A stretch of DNA of 64,000 nt from assembly GCF_000382185.1 (NCBI RefSeq), contig NZ_KB907784.1, positions 2,930,633 through 2,994,632 on the forward strand, in the 5' to 3' direction. Source of the stretch: Bordetella sp. FB-8. GTDB taxonomy: Bacteria > Pseudomonadota > Gammaproteobacteria > Burkholderiales > Burkholderiaceae_B. Both the position numbers and the translations under genes were made by a program. The notes below the pieces were generated by a model. The model saw only the letters and a list, made by a program, of their open reading frames with translations, was not told the origin of the DNA and searched no databases. This document shows positions 46,192 to 54,773 of the stretch, in pieces. Positions within the stretch are counted from its first letter, which is position 1; each line of letters begins with the position of its first letter.

Positions 46192-46572
46192 TCAGGTCGG
46201 TGTCCGCGTGCCGGCCTTCTGGTCGAACTTCACGAAATATCGGCGTGCCAGGGCGATGAGTTGGTTTTCTGTCGGATGGTCGGCAAGCTCGTAGCCAACG
46301 ATGCGTGGGGCGGTCAGTGGCCGGTGCTTGTCCACATAGTGGCGGAAGTCCGCCAGGCTGGTGTGTCCGCCGACAATCAGCACTTCGGCGATGCCCTCGA
46401 GCGCATCGCAGACCTCGCCGAAGAACTCATGTTCAGTGCGCACACCGCTATGATGCTGGCGCGTGAACTTCCGGTGCTGTTGCACCTTGCGTTCCACTAC
46501 GTGTTCGGAGTGGAATTGCAGGATTTGCGCGGACTGATGATCGACGAAGGCGACAGCGTGAAAAAGGCTCAT
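46192..46572 (-). CDS. baeRF-like 'translational machinery' protein
   Basis: A 126-aa protein starting MSLFHAVAFVDHQSAQILQF, which matches small proteins named translational machinery protein and related to bacterial eRF1-like (baeRF) domains, as I recall. It has VLIVGGHTSLADFRHYVDKH and ends ALARRYFVKFDQ. Role unproven; perhaps ribosome rescue or stress. Its start overlaps the stop of the DksA-like gene by 4 bp. Confidence 0.75.
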   Translation of the reverse strand: MSLFHAVAFVDHQSAQILQFHSEHVVERKVQQHRKFTRQHHSGVRTEHEFFGEVCDALEGIAEVLIVGGHTSLADFRHYVDKHRPLTAPRIVGYELADHPTENQLIALARRYFVKFDQKAGTRTPT

Positions 46573-46952
46573 GGCAGGGATTTCCGTTCGTAAAGGGCCT
46601 GGCAGGAGGCGCAGCGCAGGGTTTCCGGCTGCCGCCGCAACCGGTCAAAGGGGATGGCGGCGTGGCAATCAAGGCACAGGCCATAGCCCGCGAGGTGAAT
46701 GCGTTGCAAGGCATTGCGGACCGCATTGAACTCGCGGCTGTCGATGTCCGAGACAATACCTTCAACCTCGTGATCGCCAGCGCGCTGGCGAGCGTCATCG
46801 GCGTCATCCATCAGCGTCTGGCTTGCCGATTTTGCCTGCGTCAACCCATTCAGACGGAACACACTTTCGTCCTCGAATCGCGCCAGCCGTGATTGCAGCA
46901 GGTCGGCCAGCAAGGCTCGCTGCTCTCGCGAAAGGTGGGGGGGCGATGGCAT
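46569..46952 (-). CDS. TraR/DksA-type zinc-finger protein
   Basis: A 127-aa DksA-like protein. The N-terminal half is coiled coil (SREQRALLADLLQSRLARFEDE) and the C-terminal zinc finger is CLDCHAAIPFDRLRRQPETLRCASCQ (four Cys). The coiled-coil tip region contains DDADDARQ, near the acidic DxxDxA tip of DksA. It may bind RNA polymerase through the secondary channel. It is translationally coupled to the baeRF-like gene and divergent from the metal transporter. Confidence 0.87.
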   Translation of the reverse strand: MPSPPHLSREQRALLADLLQSRLARFEDESVFRLNGLTQAKSASQTLMDDADDARQRAGDHEVEGIVSDIDSREFNAVRNALQRIHLAGYGLCLDCHAAIPFDRLRRQPETLRCASCQALYERKSLP

Positions 46953-47112
46953 GAGACAGACTCGAAATCGTGAACTGAGTAGCAGGATGGCCTGCGTCAG
47001 CTTTGAAGTCTGTGCGGCACCAGACCGACGCAGTTCACCAGCTATGGCCCTATTGGCATGCCCTGTCAGTACCCCGGAAAAACGCCAGCCATGTTCGCAT
47101 AGCAGAATCGCC

Positions 47113-47865
47113 ATGACACTTGATTCAAAAGCAGGCCAGGACTCAAACCAAAGAACGCGAATTGCCTGGGCCAAGCGGGGCCGCGCGGAACACCATCACA
47201 ACAACCGTATCGCGTGGTTGCGCGCAGCGGTCCTCGGTGCGAACGACGGCATTGTGTCGACTGCCAGTCTGGTGCTGGGCGTGGCCGCTGCGGGTGCCGA
47301 CCACAAGGCGATTCTGCTGACCAGTGTCTCGGGTCTGATCGCTGGCGCCATGTCGATGGCGGCGGGTGAGTTTGTCTCCGTCCATTCGCAAGCGGACACT
47401 CAAAATGCTGACCTGGCGCAGGAGCGTTCCGAGCTGAAGCAGGACCCCATGGGCGAGCGACGTGAACTCGCGGCTATCTATGTCGGACGGGGTCTGGACC
47501 CGACCCTGGCCGATCAGGTGGCCGGCAAACTGATGGCCCATGACGCGCTGGGTGCGCATGCCCGAGACGAACTGGGACTTTCCGATGGGACGGTTGCACG
47601 CCCGATCCAGGCAGCATGTGCCTCGGCGGGCAGTTTCTCGGTCGGCGCGCTGTTGCCGATCGTCGTGGTGGCCACGGTATCGCCATCGCGTCTGATCCCG
47701 TGGGTCTGCCTTGCGTCGCTTGCTTTTCTGGGCAGCCTGGGTGCTTTGTCGGCGCAGTTGGGCGGGGCCCGGGTAGGGGCCGGCACGTGGCGTGTCGCAT
47801 TTTGGGGGGCTGTCGCGATGGCGGTCACGGCAGGTGCGGGTGCGCTGTTTGGTGCAGTAAGCTGA
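47113..47865 (+). CDS. VIT1/CCC1-family Fe/Mn transporter
   Basis: A 250-aa membrane protein. ATG 47113 fits the family; a longer frame from 46951 overlaps the divergent gene. The N-terminal RIAWLRAAVLGANDGIVSTASLVLGVAAAG and SVSGLIAGAMSMAAGEFVSVHSQADTQNADL are hallmark VIT motifs with the metal-site Glu/Asp. Three further helices lie in the C-terminal half. It should move Fe2+ or Mn2+ out of the cytoplasm. Confidence 0.92.
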   Translation: MTLDSKAGQDSNQRTRIAWAKRGRAEHHHNNRIAWLRAAVLGANDGIVSTASLVLGVAAAGADHKAILLTSVSGLIAGAMSMAAGEFVSVHSQADTQNADLAQERSELKQDPMGERRELAAIYVGRGLDPTLADQVAGKLMAHDALGAHARDELGLSDGTVARPIQAACASAGSFSVGALLPIVVVATVSPSRLIPWVCLASLAFLGSLGALSAQLGGARVGAGTWRVAFWGAVAMAVTAGAGALFGAVS

Positions 47866-47932
47866 ATTTTTCTAAAACTGACTTTAATTCAGAAGACCGT
47901 CGATCTCAGTCCCTTCCGCTTGCCGCCATTGC

Positions 47933-48394
47933 TCACGCGTGGGCCATCCCCATCCACGCGCCGGCCAGCAGGCTGAGACTGGCCACGATGGTCAGGCGCC
48001 AGCGCAGTGGCAGATACCAGTCCGGCAGCGCCGTCCGGCGCGCAAGCCGGTGGTCCTGTACCAGGTGCAGCACGAATCCCAGCATCAGCAGCAGCGCGGC
48101 TTGGCGGGGAGGCAGCAGCAGCGCAGGCCAGGCGAGCAGGGCGGGGACGACGCTCCAGCCGTAGGCGCGGTCGCGCCGATGCGCATCGAGTCCGGCAGCG
48201 ACCATTGCGAACCCCCAGTGCAGCGCACCCACAAAACTGAGGATTACAGCGCCATAGCCAATCAGGGCGCGGAACCATAGTTCCGCGCTTTGCGGATCGA
48301 GACGGGTCAGGACAGCCGTGCCCACAAAAGGCAGCAGGCCGCCGTAGCCCAGCCAGACGACGCAAGCGGGTAATTCACGGTTTGGATCGTGCAT
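47933..48394 (-). CDS. DUF3429 membrane protein
   Basis: A 153-aa protein with about five hydrophobic helices. The conserved part LIGYGAVILSFVGALHWGFA and the later YGWSVVPALLAW are typical for DUF3429. Function unknown. It lies 14 bp downstream of the MerR gene on the same strand, so the two are likely one transcript. Homologues are common in light- or singlet-oxygen-responsive clusters. Confidence 0.87.
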   Translation of the reverse strand: MHDPNRELPACVVWLGYGGLLPFVGTAVLTRLDPQSAELWFRALIGYGAVILSFVGALHWGFAMVAAGLDAHRRDRAYGWSVVPALLAWPALLLPPRQAALLLMLGFVLHLVQDHRLARRTALPDWYLPLRWRLTIVASLSLLAGAWMGMAHA

Positions 48395-48408
48395 GGGGAA
48401 CGCTCCAG

Positions 48409-49437
48409 TCAGCGCAGCGTTAGGCCGTCATGCTGCGCCACGCGATCGAGCGCCGACTCGAACAGGGAGCGGGCCGTACCCGCCACCTGCTGCAAGTAAG
48501 CGTGCAGATTCGCATCGGGCGCGTCGCGGTGGATGCAGCTTGCGCTATAGGCCTCGAAGCTGGTCAGTTGCATCAGCAGCTCGGCGATATGGCGCGGGCA
48601 TTCACAGGCGAGCGTGGAGGACAGACCGGCGATTGCCGTCAGCATGGCGTCGTCGAAGCGCCGCGGCGCGGCGGCGGATGCCGGGTCGGCCGGCAGCCGG
48701 GGATCGGCATCAGGGGGGGCGGACTGCAGGCCGCGGTCGATCGATCCCAGCCAGGCGCCAAGCATGTCGTCGTCGGCCGGCTCGCGAAGCATGCTCGATC
48801 CGGTATCGGCCAAGGTCTTGATGGTCGATGCCTGGGCAAAACGGTACAGGACGGCCGCATGGCGGGTACGCCAGGCTTGCCCGGCCTGCTGCAGTTCGGC
48901 CAGCTTGCCAGGCCGCAGGACCGGCGCTTGCCATAGCAGCAGCTCGGCCGCGTTGACGGACGCGGCGGCTGTTGCCTCGGCCAGCGAATCGAACACCGCC
49001 AACCTCGGCACGGGATACGCCAGATGCCGCAGGACGGCGGCGCGCTGCAGGCGCGTCGCGAGGGCCGTTCCGACAACTACCCACGTGGGCGCTCTGGCGG
49101 TGCGAACCGGCGTATGTGGACCGCCGTCGGTCTGGGTCGCCGGAATACGGGCGATTTCCTGCAACTGCGCAAAATCCAATCCTGCAATGGACCCTATGGC
49201 GTGACCTTGCTCAGTCAGTTGCCTGAGCAACATCACGCGCTGCAGGTCGGCGGGGGAATACAGCCTGTGTCCCGACGGCGCCGTGGCCGGATGCACCGCG
49301 CGGTAGCGTTGCTCCCAGACGCGTAGCGTCGCGACCGGCATGCGCGCCATGCGGGCGACGGCGCCACTGCGAAAGGCGGGACTGGTCGCGTCGGCCGGCA
49401 CTGGCGTGTTCGGCGAAGGGGAATTGCGGGATGTCAT
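48409..49437 (-). CDS. MerR-family regulator with long C-terminal domain
   Basis: A 342-aa protein. The N-terminal MerR HTH covers about residues 22-90 (FRSGAVARMARMPVATLRVWEQRYRAVHPATAPSGHRLYSPADLQRVMLLRQLTEQGHAIGSIA). The ERRY/HRLYS pattern is that of the CarH/LitR subgroup. The C-terminal 230 residues resemble the LitR/CarH layout, but I see no cobalamin-binding ExHxxG motif, so it probably does not sense light through B12. It is divergent from the DUF393-SDR-cupin-flavoprotein genes and most likely controls them. Confidence 0.87.
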   Translation of the reverse strand: MTSRNSPSPNTPVPADATSPAFRSGAVARMARMPVATLRVWEQRYRAVHPATAPSGHRLYSPADLQRVMLLRQLTEQGHAIGSIAGLDFAQLQEIARIPATQTDGGPHTPVRTARAPTWVVVGTALATRLQRAAVLRHLAYPVPRLAVFDSLAEATAAASVNAAELLLWQAPVLRPGKLAELQQAGQAWRTRHAAVLYRFAQASTIKTLADTGSSMLREPADDDMLGAWLGSIDRGLQSAPPDADPRLPADPASAAAPRRFDDAMLTAIAGLSSTLACECPRHIAELLMQLTSFEAYSASCIHRDAPDANLHAYLQQVAGTARSLFESALDRVAQHDGLTLR

Positions 49438-49443
49438 CTTATT

Positions 49444-49512
49444 GAGTTCAATATGAATCGAATATTATCACTTTTTTTGCGTATTTTCTTATTAATGAGT
49501 TTAAAATGAATC
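49444..49512. promoter_or_regulatory. Paired 16-bp direct repeats in the MerR-DUF393 intergenic region
   Basis: GAGTTCAATATGAATC (49444-49459) and GAGTTTAAAATGAATC (49497-49512) differ at two positions and lie 53 bp apart in an AT-rich island. They flank where both divergent promoters must be, so they are candidate MerR-protein sites. Confidence 0.6.
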
Positions 49513-49558
49513 TGAAAAATTAAAATAAAACTAAAAAAATTAATTCTTTAGGACAGCA

Positions 49559-49930
49559 ATGACGCATTCCAAGCCAACGCTTTACTACGATGGCGGATGT
49601 CCGGTTTGCTCCCGGGAGGTGGCCATGTACCGCGGGCAGCCTGGCGCGCAGGACGTGTGCTGGGTCGACGTTTCCCGCTGCGGCGCGGCTGATTTGGGGC
49701 CGGATTTGACCCGCGATGCCGCCATGGCCAGGCTGTATTTGCGCCAACCCGACGGCCGCCTGGTTAGCGGCGCCATGGCCTTTGCCGCGCTGTGGCAGTC
49801 TTTGCCGCGCCTGGCCTGGTTGGGGCGCCTGCTGGGTGCCCGCCCCGTCGTCTGGATGCTCGAGGCCGTCTATCGTCTCTTTCTTCTAGTCAGGCCTATT
49901 TGGCGCAAAAAGATCGCCTTTTCGCGGTGA
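49559..49930 (+). CDS. DUF393 (DCC1-like) thiol-disulfide oxidoreductase-family protein
   Basis: A 123-aa protein. It opens with the family hallmark LYYDGGCPVCSREVAMYR, the CxxC of a thioredoxin-like fold (Cys near residues 15 and 18). It continues WVDVSRC and YLRQPDGRLVSGAMAFAALWQSLP. First gene of the rightward cluster. Probably a redox protein, partner unknown. Confidence 0.9.
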   Translation: MTHSKPTLYYDGGCPVCSREVAMYRGQPGAQDVCWVDVSRCGAADLGPDLTRDAAMARLYLRQPDGRLVSGAMAFAALWQSLPRLAWLGRLLGARPVVWMLEAVYRLFLLVRPIWRKKIAFSR

Positions 49931-49978
49931 CGCCGACCCGCCAGCGCCTTTGTTCAATTGCAAAATCGCGTACCGCCC

Positions 49979-50737
49979 ATGACGACCCCTTCTCTTTTCT
50001 ATCCTGCCATTGCCCTGGTGACCGGTGCGCGCGGCGGCATTGGCCGTGAACTGGTGGCTCGCCTGCACGCGGACGGCCATCGCGTTGCCGCGGTCGGGCG
50101 CGATGCGCAGACTTTGGCCGGCGTGCCGGCGCAGGCTCACATCGTTGCCGACACCACGACGCAGGAGGGCGCGCTGGCCGCTGTGGCCCAATGCCAGGAG
50201 CAGCTTGGCGATGTGCCCGCGCTGCTGGCGCATTGCGTGGGCAATACGCTGATCGCACCGCTACATCGCAGCAGCGCGGCGCAGATCCGCGACGTGTTGC
50301 GCGTGAACCTGGATAGCGCACTCTTCATGCTGCACGCCTGGGTCGACGCCCTGCGCAACGCAGGCAAGCCGGGCGCCGCCGTCCTGGTGTCCAGTGTGGT
50401 TGCCCGTATCGGCGTGGCCAACCACGAGGCTATCGCCGCCGCCAAGGGCGGCGTTGATGCCTTGGTTCGCGCCGCGGCCGCCACGTATGCGCCGCTGGGT
50501 TTGCGCATCAACGCCGTGGCACCGGGCATGACCGAAACCCCTATGACGATTGGCATGCTGCGCATGAATGCGATGCGCGAGGGCGCCGCAAAGCAGTACC
50601 CGCTGGGTGGCCTGCAGAGCGCGGCCCAGGTGGCCGACGCCATGGCGTGGCTGCTGTCCGAAGGAGCCACGCGTATTACGGGTCAAGTGCTTGCGGTGGA
50701 TGGCGGTTTCACGGCCGTACGGCCCTTGGTAAAGTAA
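49979..50737 (+). CDS. Atypical short-chain dehydrogenase lacking the catalytic tyrosine
   Basis: A 252-aa SDR. The nucleotide motif is VTGARGGIGRELVARL (about residues 17-32). The C-terminal part AVAPGMTETPM and TRITGQVLAVDGGF is standard. The active-site Ser is present (VLVSSVVARIG), but where YxxxK is expected the sequence is IAAAK within NHEAIAAAKGG, so the Tyr is Ile. It may be a binding protein or use an unusual mechanism. It sits 48 bp past the DUF393 gene. Confidence 0.87.
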   Translation: MTTPSLFYPAIALVTGARGGIGRELVARLHADGHRVAAVGRDAQTLAGVPAQAHIVADTTTQEGALAAVAQCQEQLGDVPALLAHCVGNTLIAPLHRSSAAQIRDVLRVNLDSALFMLHAWVDALRNAGKPGAAVLVSSVVARIGVANHEAIAAAKGGVDALVRAAAATYAPLGLRINAVAPGMTETPMTIGMLRMNAMREGAAKQYPLGGLQSAAQVADAMAWLLSEGATRITGQVLAVDGGFTAVRPLVK

Positions 50738-50775
50738 TCGCTTGTGGATATTCCCGGAACACGCTGGACGCTCGC

Positions 50776-51438
50776 ATGCTGATCAATGCGGATTTTTCGC
50801 GCCGCGCCATTGTGGCGCATGAGCACTATCAATGGGTTGCCTCGCCGCAAGGAGGGGTTGAACGCGTCATGCTCGATCGCATCGGTCAGGAGCAGGCCCG
50901 GGCGACCAGCATCGTGCGCTACGCGCCCGAGTCGTATTTTCCGGCCCATCATCATCCGGGCGGCGAGGAGGTCCTCGTGCTGTCTGGAGTGTTTTCCGAA
51001 GGCCAGACGCACTATCCCGAAGGCTGGTATCTGCGCAGTCCTCCAGGTTCCAGTCATCAGCCGGCCAGCGCAGAGGGAGCCGTCATCTTCGTCAAACTGT
51101 GCCAGATGCCGCCGCACGAGCGCAGCCGCGTGCGCATCAATACCCGCGATCCCGCCGCCTGGCGCAACGAGAACGGCCGCGAGATATGCCCGCTGTTTTC
51201 GGCCGGCTACGAGCAGGTCTGCCTGCAACGTTTGCCCGCTCGAGCGTTGCTGCTTGCGCAACCGGTGAACGGAGCCGAGGTGCTGGTTCTGGAGGGCGAA
51301 GTGGCCGTCCGCGGCCAGTCCTATGGCCGCGGCTCGTGGTTGCGCCTGCCGCCCGGCGAGACGACGGACGTGGCGGGCGCTCCGCAGGGCGCCACGGTCT
51401 ATCTTAAAACCGGACATCTGGGCTATGCGAACCCATGA
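50776..51438 (+). CDS. ChrR-like double-cupin protein
   Basis: A 220-aa protein. The first cupin has ESYFPAHHHPGGEEVLVLSGVFSEGQTHYPEGWYLRSPPGSSHQP, the metal-binding His/Glu pattern of the ChrR cupin domain. A second weaker cupin follows (GAEVLVLEGEVAVRGQSYGRGSWLRLPPGET). It lacks the N-terminal zinc anti-sigma domain of full ChrR. The family is linked to singlet-oxygen and peroxide responses. It overlaps the next gene by 4 bp. Confidence 0.87.
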   Translation: MLINADFSRRAIVAHEHYQWVASPQGGVERVMLDRIGQEQARATSIVRYAPESYFPAHHHPGGEEVLVLSGVFSEGQTHYPEGWYLRSPPGSSHQPASAEGAVIFVKLCQMPPHERSRVRINTRDPAAWRNENGREICPLFSAGYEQVCLQRLPARALLLAQPVNGAEVLVLEGEVAVRGQSYGRGSWLRLPPGETTDVAGAPQGATVYLKTGHLGYANP

Positions 51439-52550
51439 GCGAACCGACACGGAACGCCCGCATCGCGATCGTCGGTGGTGGATTGAGCGGGCTTTATGCC
51501 GCCTGGCTGCTCGAGCGCCGGGGGCTGCGCGACTACCTACTGCTTGAGGCGCGCAGCATCCTCGGCGGACGTATCTTGTCTGTCGATGCGTCATCGCTTG
51601 TTCCGGTGCCGACCGATGATCGTTTCGATATGGGGCCGACGTGGTTCTGGCCCGATCATCAGCAGGTCCTGCATGACCTGGTCACGGATCTGGGGCTGCG
51701 GCGTTTCGAGCAATACGAGACGGGAGACACGGTGGTGGAACCCGCGCCAGGCAGGCCGCCTGTACGTATGCGGGGCTATGCCAGTTCGCCGGCCTCGTTC
51801 CGCCTGGTGGGCGGCATGGCTGCTCTGGTAGATGCGTTGCACCGTGCGCTGGACCCGGCGCGCATCGTGACCGGCCAGGCCGTGCGCCGGTTGAGCCTCG
51901 CGCCCTCGCACATCACCTTGCACAGTGAGGATGTTGCCGGGCGCGCGGCGACCTGGCGCGCCGATCAGGTGTTGTTGGCAATGCCGCCTCGCCTGGCGGA
52001 ACATACCATCGCCTTCGCGCCGGCCATGCCTTGGACGCTGGCCCAGTCATGGCGGCAGACGGCGACCTGGATGGCACCGCATGCCAAGTACATCGCCCTC
52101 TACGAGGCCCCTTTCTGGCGGGAGCAGGGACTGTCGGGGGAGGGTCGCAGCGCTTGCGGCCCGATGACGGAGATCCACGATGCCAGCATGCCTGGGGGCA
52201 GTGCGGCGTTATTCGGTTTCTTGGGTGTGCCGGCCACGGCGCGTCGACGCATGACCGAACAGATGCTGCGGTCGCTGTGTCGCGCGCAGTTTGTGCGCCT
52301 GTTTGGGCCGCTTGCCGCCACGCCCAAGGCGGAATTTCTCAAGGATTGGGCGCAGGATCCCTATACGGCGACGGCCGCGGACCAGCTCGCCCAGGACACG
52401 CATGCGCCAGCCCCGCATGCGTATGCCGCCGACGGGCCATGGCGCGGCCGCCTGACCGGTATTGCCAGCGAGTGGTCGCCGCATTTTCCTGGGTACGTCG
52501 CAGGGGCTGTCGAGGCTGCCAGTCTGGCCGTGCAGGCCCTGCAGGAATAA
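51435..52550 (+). CDS. Flavin amine-oxidase-like FAD-dependent oxidoreductase
   Basis: A 371-aa protein. The FAD motif is IAIVGGGLSGLYAAWLLERRG, followed by the GG motif LLEARSILGGRILS. DMGPTWFWPDHQ and the C-terminal ATSEWSPHFPGYVAGAVEAA-like segment (TGIASEWSPHFPGYVAGAVE) are typical of amine oxidases and related protoporphyrinogen/desaturase enzymes. Substrate unknown. Last gene of the MerR-linked cluster, coupled to the cupin gene. Confidence 0.88.
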   Translation: MSEPTRNARIAIVGGGLSGLYAAWLLERRGLRDYLLLEARSILGGRILSVDASSLVPVPTDDRFDMGPTWFWPDHQQVLHDLVTDLGLRRFEQYETGDTVVEPAPGRPPVRMRGYASSPASFRLVGGMAALVDALHRALDPARIVTGQAVRRLSLAPSHITLHSEDVAGRAATWRADQVLLAMPPRLAEHTIAFAPAMPWTLAQSWRQTATWMAPHAKYIALYEAPFWREQGLSGEGRSACGPMTEIHDASMPGGSAALFGFLGVPATARRRMTEQMLRSLCRAQFVRLFGPLAATPKAEFLKDWAQDPYTATAADQLAQDTHAPAPHAYAADGPWRGRLTGIASEWSPHFPGYVAGAVEAASLAVQALQE

Positions 52551-52955
52551 TACGACGCGCTCAAGGACGGGCGTGGCGCGGTTGCAGCAGACCGTGGTAC
52601 TACAACCTTGACCGCAAGGCCTATAGGCGCGAGCCTTTCGTCCCTGCAGACTTGCCACAGACCTGCATAAACGGATCCGTGCGCGCTACTTCGGTCCATA
52701 ATATTTCGGCGATTCGGCCTAGGTTCGCCTGGCTTTGTCCAGGGCGCCTGCGCCCGTGACGGCGGCCTTTAGCGCACACCTATGCTGTTTATCTTGTCCG
52801 TGCTTTTTTAATTGTCGTTTTTTTAAAATCCGAATTTAACGCTGGACAATTGCGCTGCCTGAACAAGCGGCCCATTGATTTTCCTGGAATTTAATCCATG
52901 ATAAAAAGAATAAAAACAAGCTGCAGGCGCATCGTGAAGAAAACGAGTGGATGAA
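52551..52955. other. Intergenic region with a short leader frame
   Basis: No normal gene in about 400 bp. From about 52780 it becomes AT-rich with T runs, as expected for a promoter. An 18-codon basic frame (52898-52954, MIKRIKTSCRRIVKKTSG) ends one base before the ATG of the EAL gene. Confidence 0.5.
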
Positions 52956-53747
52956 ATGACGCGAATCCCCCTTAGAAATCACGCTCAACATATTCAGAGC
53001 GACGAAAGTTGCGCCATATGTGGTGACGGGGCGCAGTTGGACTTCGATTTCAGCTACGCCTTTCAGCCCATAATCGACATCCGGACCCGCCAAGTGTTTG
53101 CTCATGAAGCGCTGATACGCGGTCCCGGCGCAGAACCCGCGCCGTCGGTGCTCGAACGCGTAACGCCGACCAATCGCTATCAATTCGACCAGGCTTGCCG
53201 AGTGCGTGCGATAAAGACCGCGGCTGGTCTGGGCATGCAAAGCAGGCTCTCCATCAACTTCCTGCCCAACGCCATTTACCGGCCTGAAGTCTGTATCAGC
53301 ACCACGCTGCGGGCTGCTCAGGCCTATGGCTTTCCCATCGGAAAAATAATTTTCGAAACGGTGGAAGGTGAACGTATCGACGATGGCAAATGGCTCGCCG
53401 AAGTATTTCGGGAATATCAGCGAATCGGTTTCAGCACCGCCATAGACGATTTTGGCGCAGGCTATGCCGGACTTAACCTGCTGGCCGATTTTCAGCCGGA
53501 CATCATCAAGCTCGACATGGGTCTGATACGGGATGTCGACAAGCGCAAAACCAACCGCGTCATCGCAGCCGCCGTGGTCGGCATTTGCGCCGAACTCGGA
53601 ATCAAGGTCGTCGCCGAAGGCGTGGAGACGCGCGATGAGTTGCTTTGCCTGCGGGACATCGGCGTGGAGCTCATACAAGGGTACTTGTTGTCAAAGCCGC
53701 TGTTCGAAGGCTGTATGCCGGATGCCGACATCGTTCTGCCGCTATGA
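52956..53747 (+). CDS. Stand-alone EAL-domain protein (cyclic-di-GMP phosphodiesterase)
   Basis: A 263-aa cytosolic protein. A short N-terminus with CAIC is followed by one EAL domain: HEALIRG (about residue 52), NFLPNAIY, FETVEGERI, AIDDFGAGYAGLN, IIKLDM and VVAEGVETRDELL. Metal ligands and the catalytic Glu are all present, so it should hydrolyse c-di-GMP. A GTG at 52947 would add three residues. No sensor domain is attached. Confidence 0.9.
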   Translation: MTRIPLRNHAQHIQSDESCAICGDGAQLDFDFSYAFQPIIDIRTRQVFAHEALIRGPGAEPAPSVLERVTPTNRYQFDQACRVRAIKTAAGLGMQSRLSINFLPNAIYRPEVCISTTLRAAQAYGFPIGKIIFETVEGERIDDGKWLAEVFREYQRIGFSTAIDDFGAGYAGLNLLADFQPDIIKLDMGLIRDVDKRKTNRVIAAAVVGICAELGIKVVAEGVETRDELLCLRDIGVELIQGYLLSKPLFEGCMPDADIVLPL

Positions 53748-53905
53748 ACGCATGATCGGCACTGATACATCGGCAGTGCGAGTTCCCCCGCAGCTCGGTA
53801 TTGTCTGCATAGGCTCAGCAGCCCCGATGCACCGCGCTGTCGAGCGCGTTGGGTGTGCAAGGTGCGCATCATGGACCGGCGGGTATTGAAAGTTCGAGAC
53901 AATCA

Positions 53906-54447
53906 CTACTTGATCAGAGCCTGCGCCATGCGCTCAGCTGCGTGCCGGCGCAACGCAAGCGGTAGGCCGGCGCGCTGTAAGGTTCGCAGCCCGGCGATTA
54001 CCGCCATCGCGGCGATGCTCAAATGGGCAGAGTCGTCGCGTTGCGGCGCCACATCACGGATGGCTTTTTCCAGCGCGGCTGCCACCTTCGCGAAGGTTTC
54101 GCGCACGGCATCCGCACCTTCGGTTTGCGGGGAGTGCAGCTCACCGAAGGCGTTCACCAGCAAGCCCCTTCGTCCGTCGACGTTTCTCGGGGCCGAGTCC
54201 AGAAACAGCGCTAGCAGTGCCTGATTCAGCGACTTTTTTCGAACAGCTTATGATTGTTCGCGGCCTGCTCGTGTGCGTAACGTTCGACTGCCACCTGCAA
54301 CAGGCCTTCCCGGTTGCCGAAGCTGTTGTATAGCGATGAGCGCGACAAACCGGTCGCTTGCAGCAGGTCGTCAACGCTGGTTTCAATGACGCCGCCCATC
54401 CAGAACGCGTGCATGGTGGCGTCCACGACGGCGTGCCGACGAAACAC
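53906..54447 (-). pseudogene. TetR-family regulator broken by a frameshift
   Basis: 54447 to about 54235 encodes a TetR HTH half (AVVDATMHAFWMGGVIETSVDDLLQATGLSRSSLYNSFGNREGLLQ...KLFEKS). The frame then ends at a TGA. One frame over, the sequence continues SLNQALLALFLDSAPRN and GLLVNAFGELHSPQTEG to a normal C-terminus at 53906. The break is at a run of six T (54234-54239 on the plus strand). The N-terminus is also short: a stop codon lies three codons before the GTG. So it is a pseudogene unless the run is miscounted. Confidence 0.82.
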
Positions 54448-54773
54448 AGAGGTCTAGGCACTAGGGCGCCAGGTCAATGTAGGAAACGCATGGTGCGTAA
54501 TTCCCAGGCATTGGGTCGGCGCAGTTGACGAGATAGGGGCCTTGCCTGAGCGTTCTTCTGGCGTGGGTTCGGGCGGGGGGGGCGTTGATTTGTACTGATC
54601 ACTCCATTATCGTGGATCAACGTTACGCAATCTACAAGCCTGCATAAAATTTGAGCCAATCGTCGCTCCGGACCGCCGACCCGGTGGCGGTAATGTTGGA
54701 TAAGACGCGGCTGACTTTCCGAATCGCTCTGGCCGGTATCTCCAGAGCCAATCCCGATCCGAGGAACTCGTTC
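54448..54773. other. Intergenic region
   Basis: Nothing credible is seen in this gap of about 326 bp between the broken tetR and the dehalogenase gene, apart from the presumed promoter of the latter. Confidence 0.5.
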
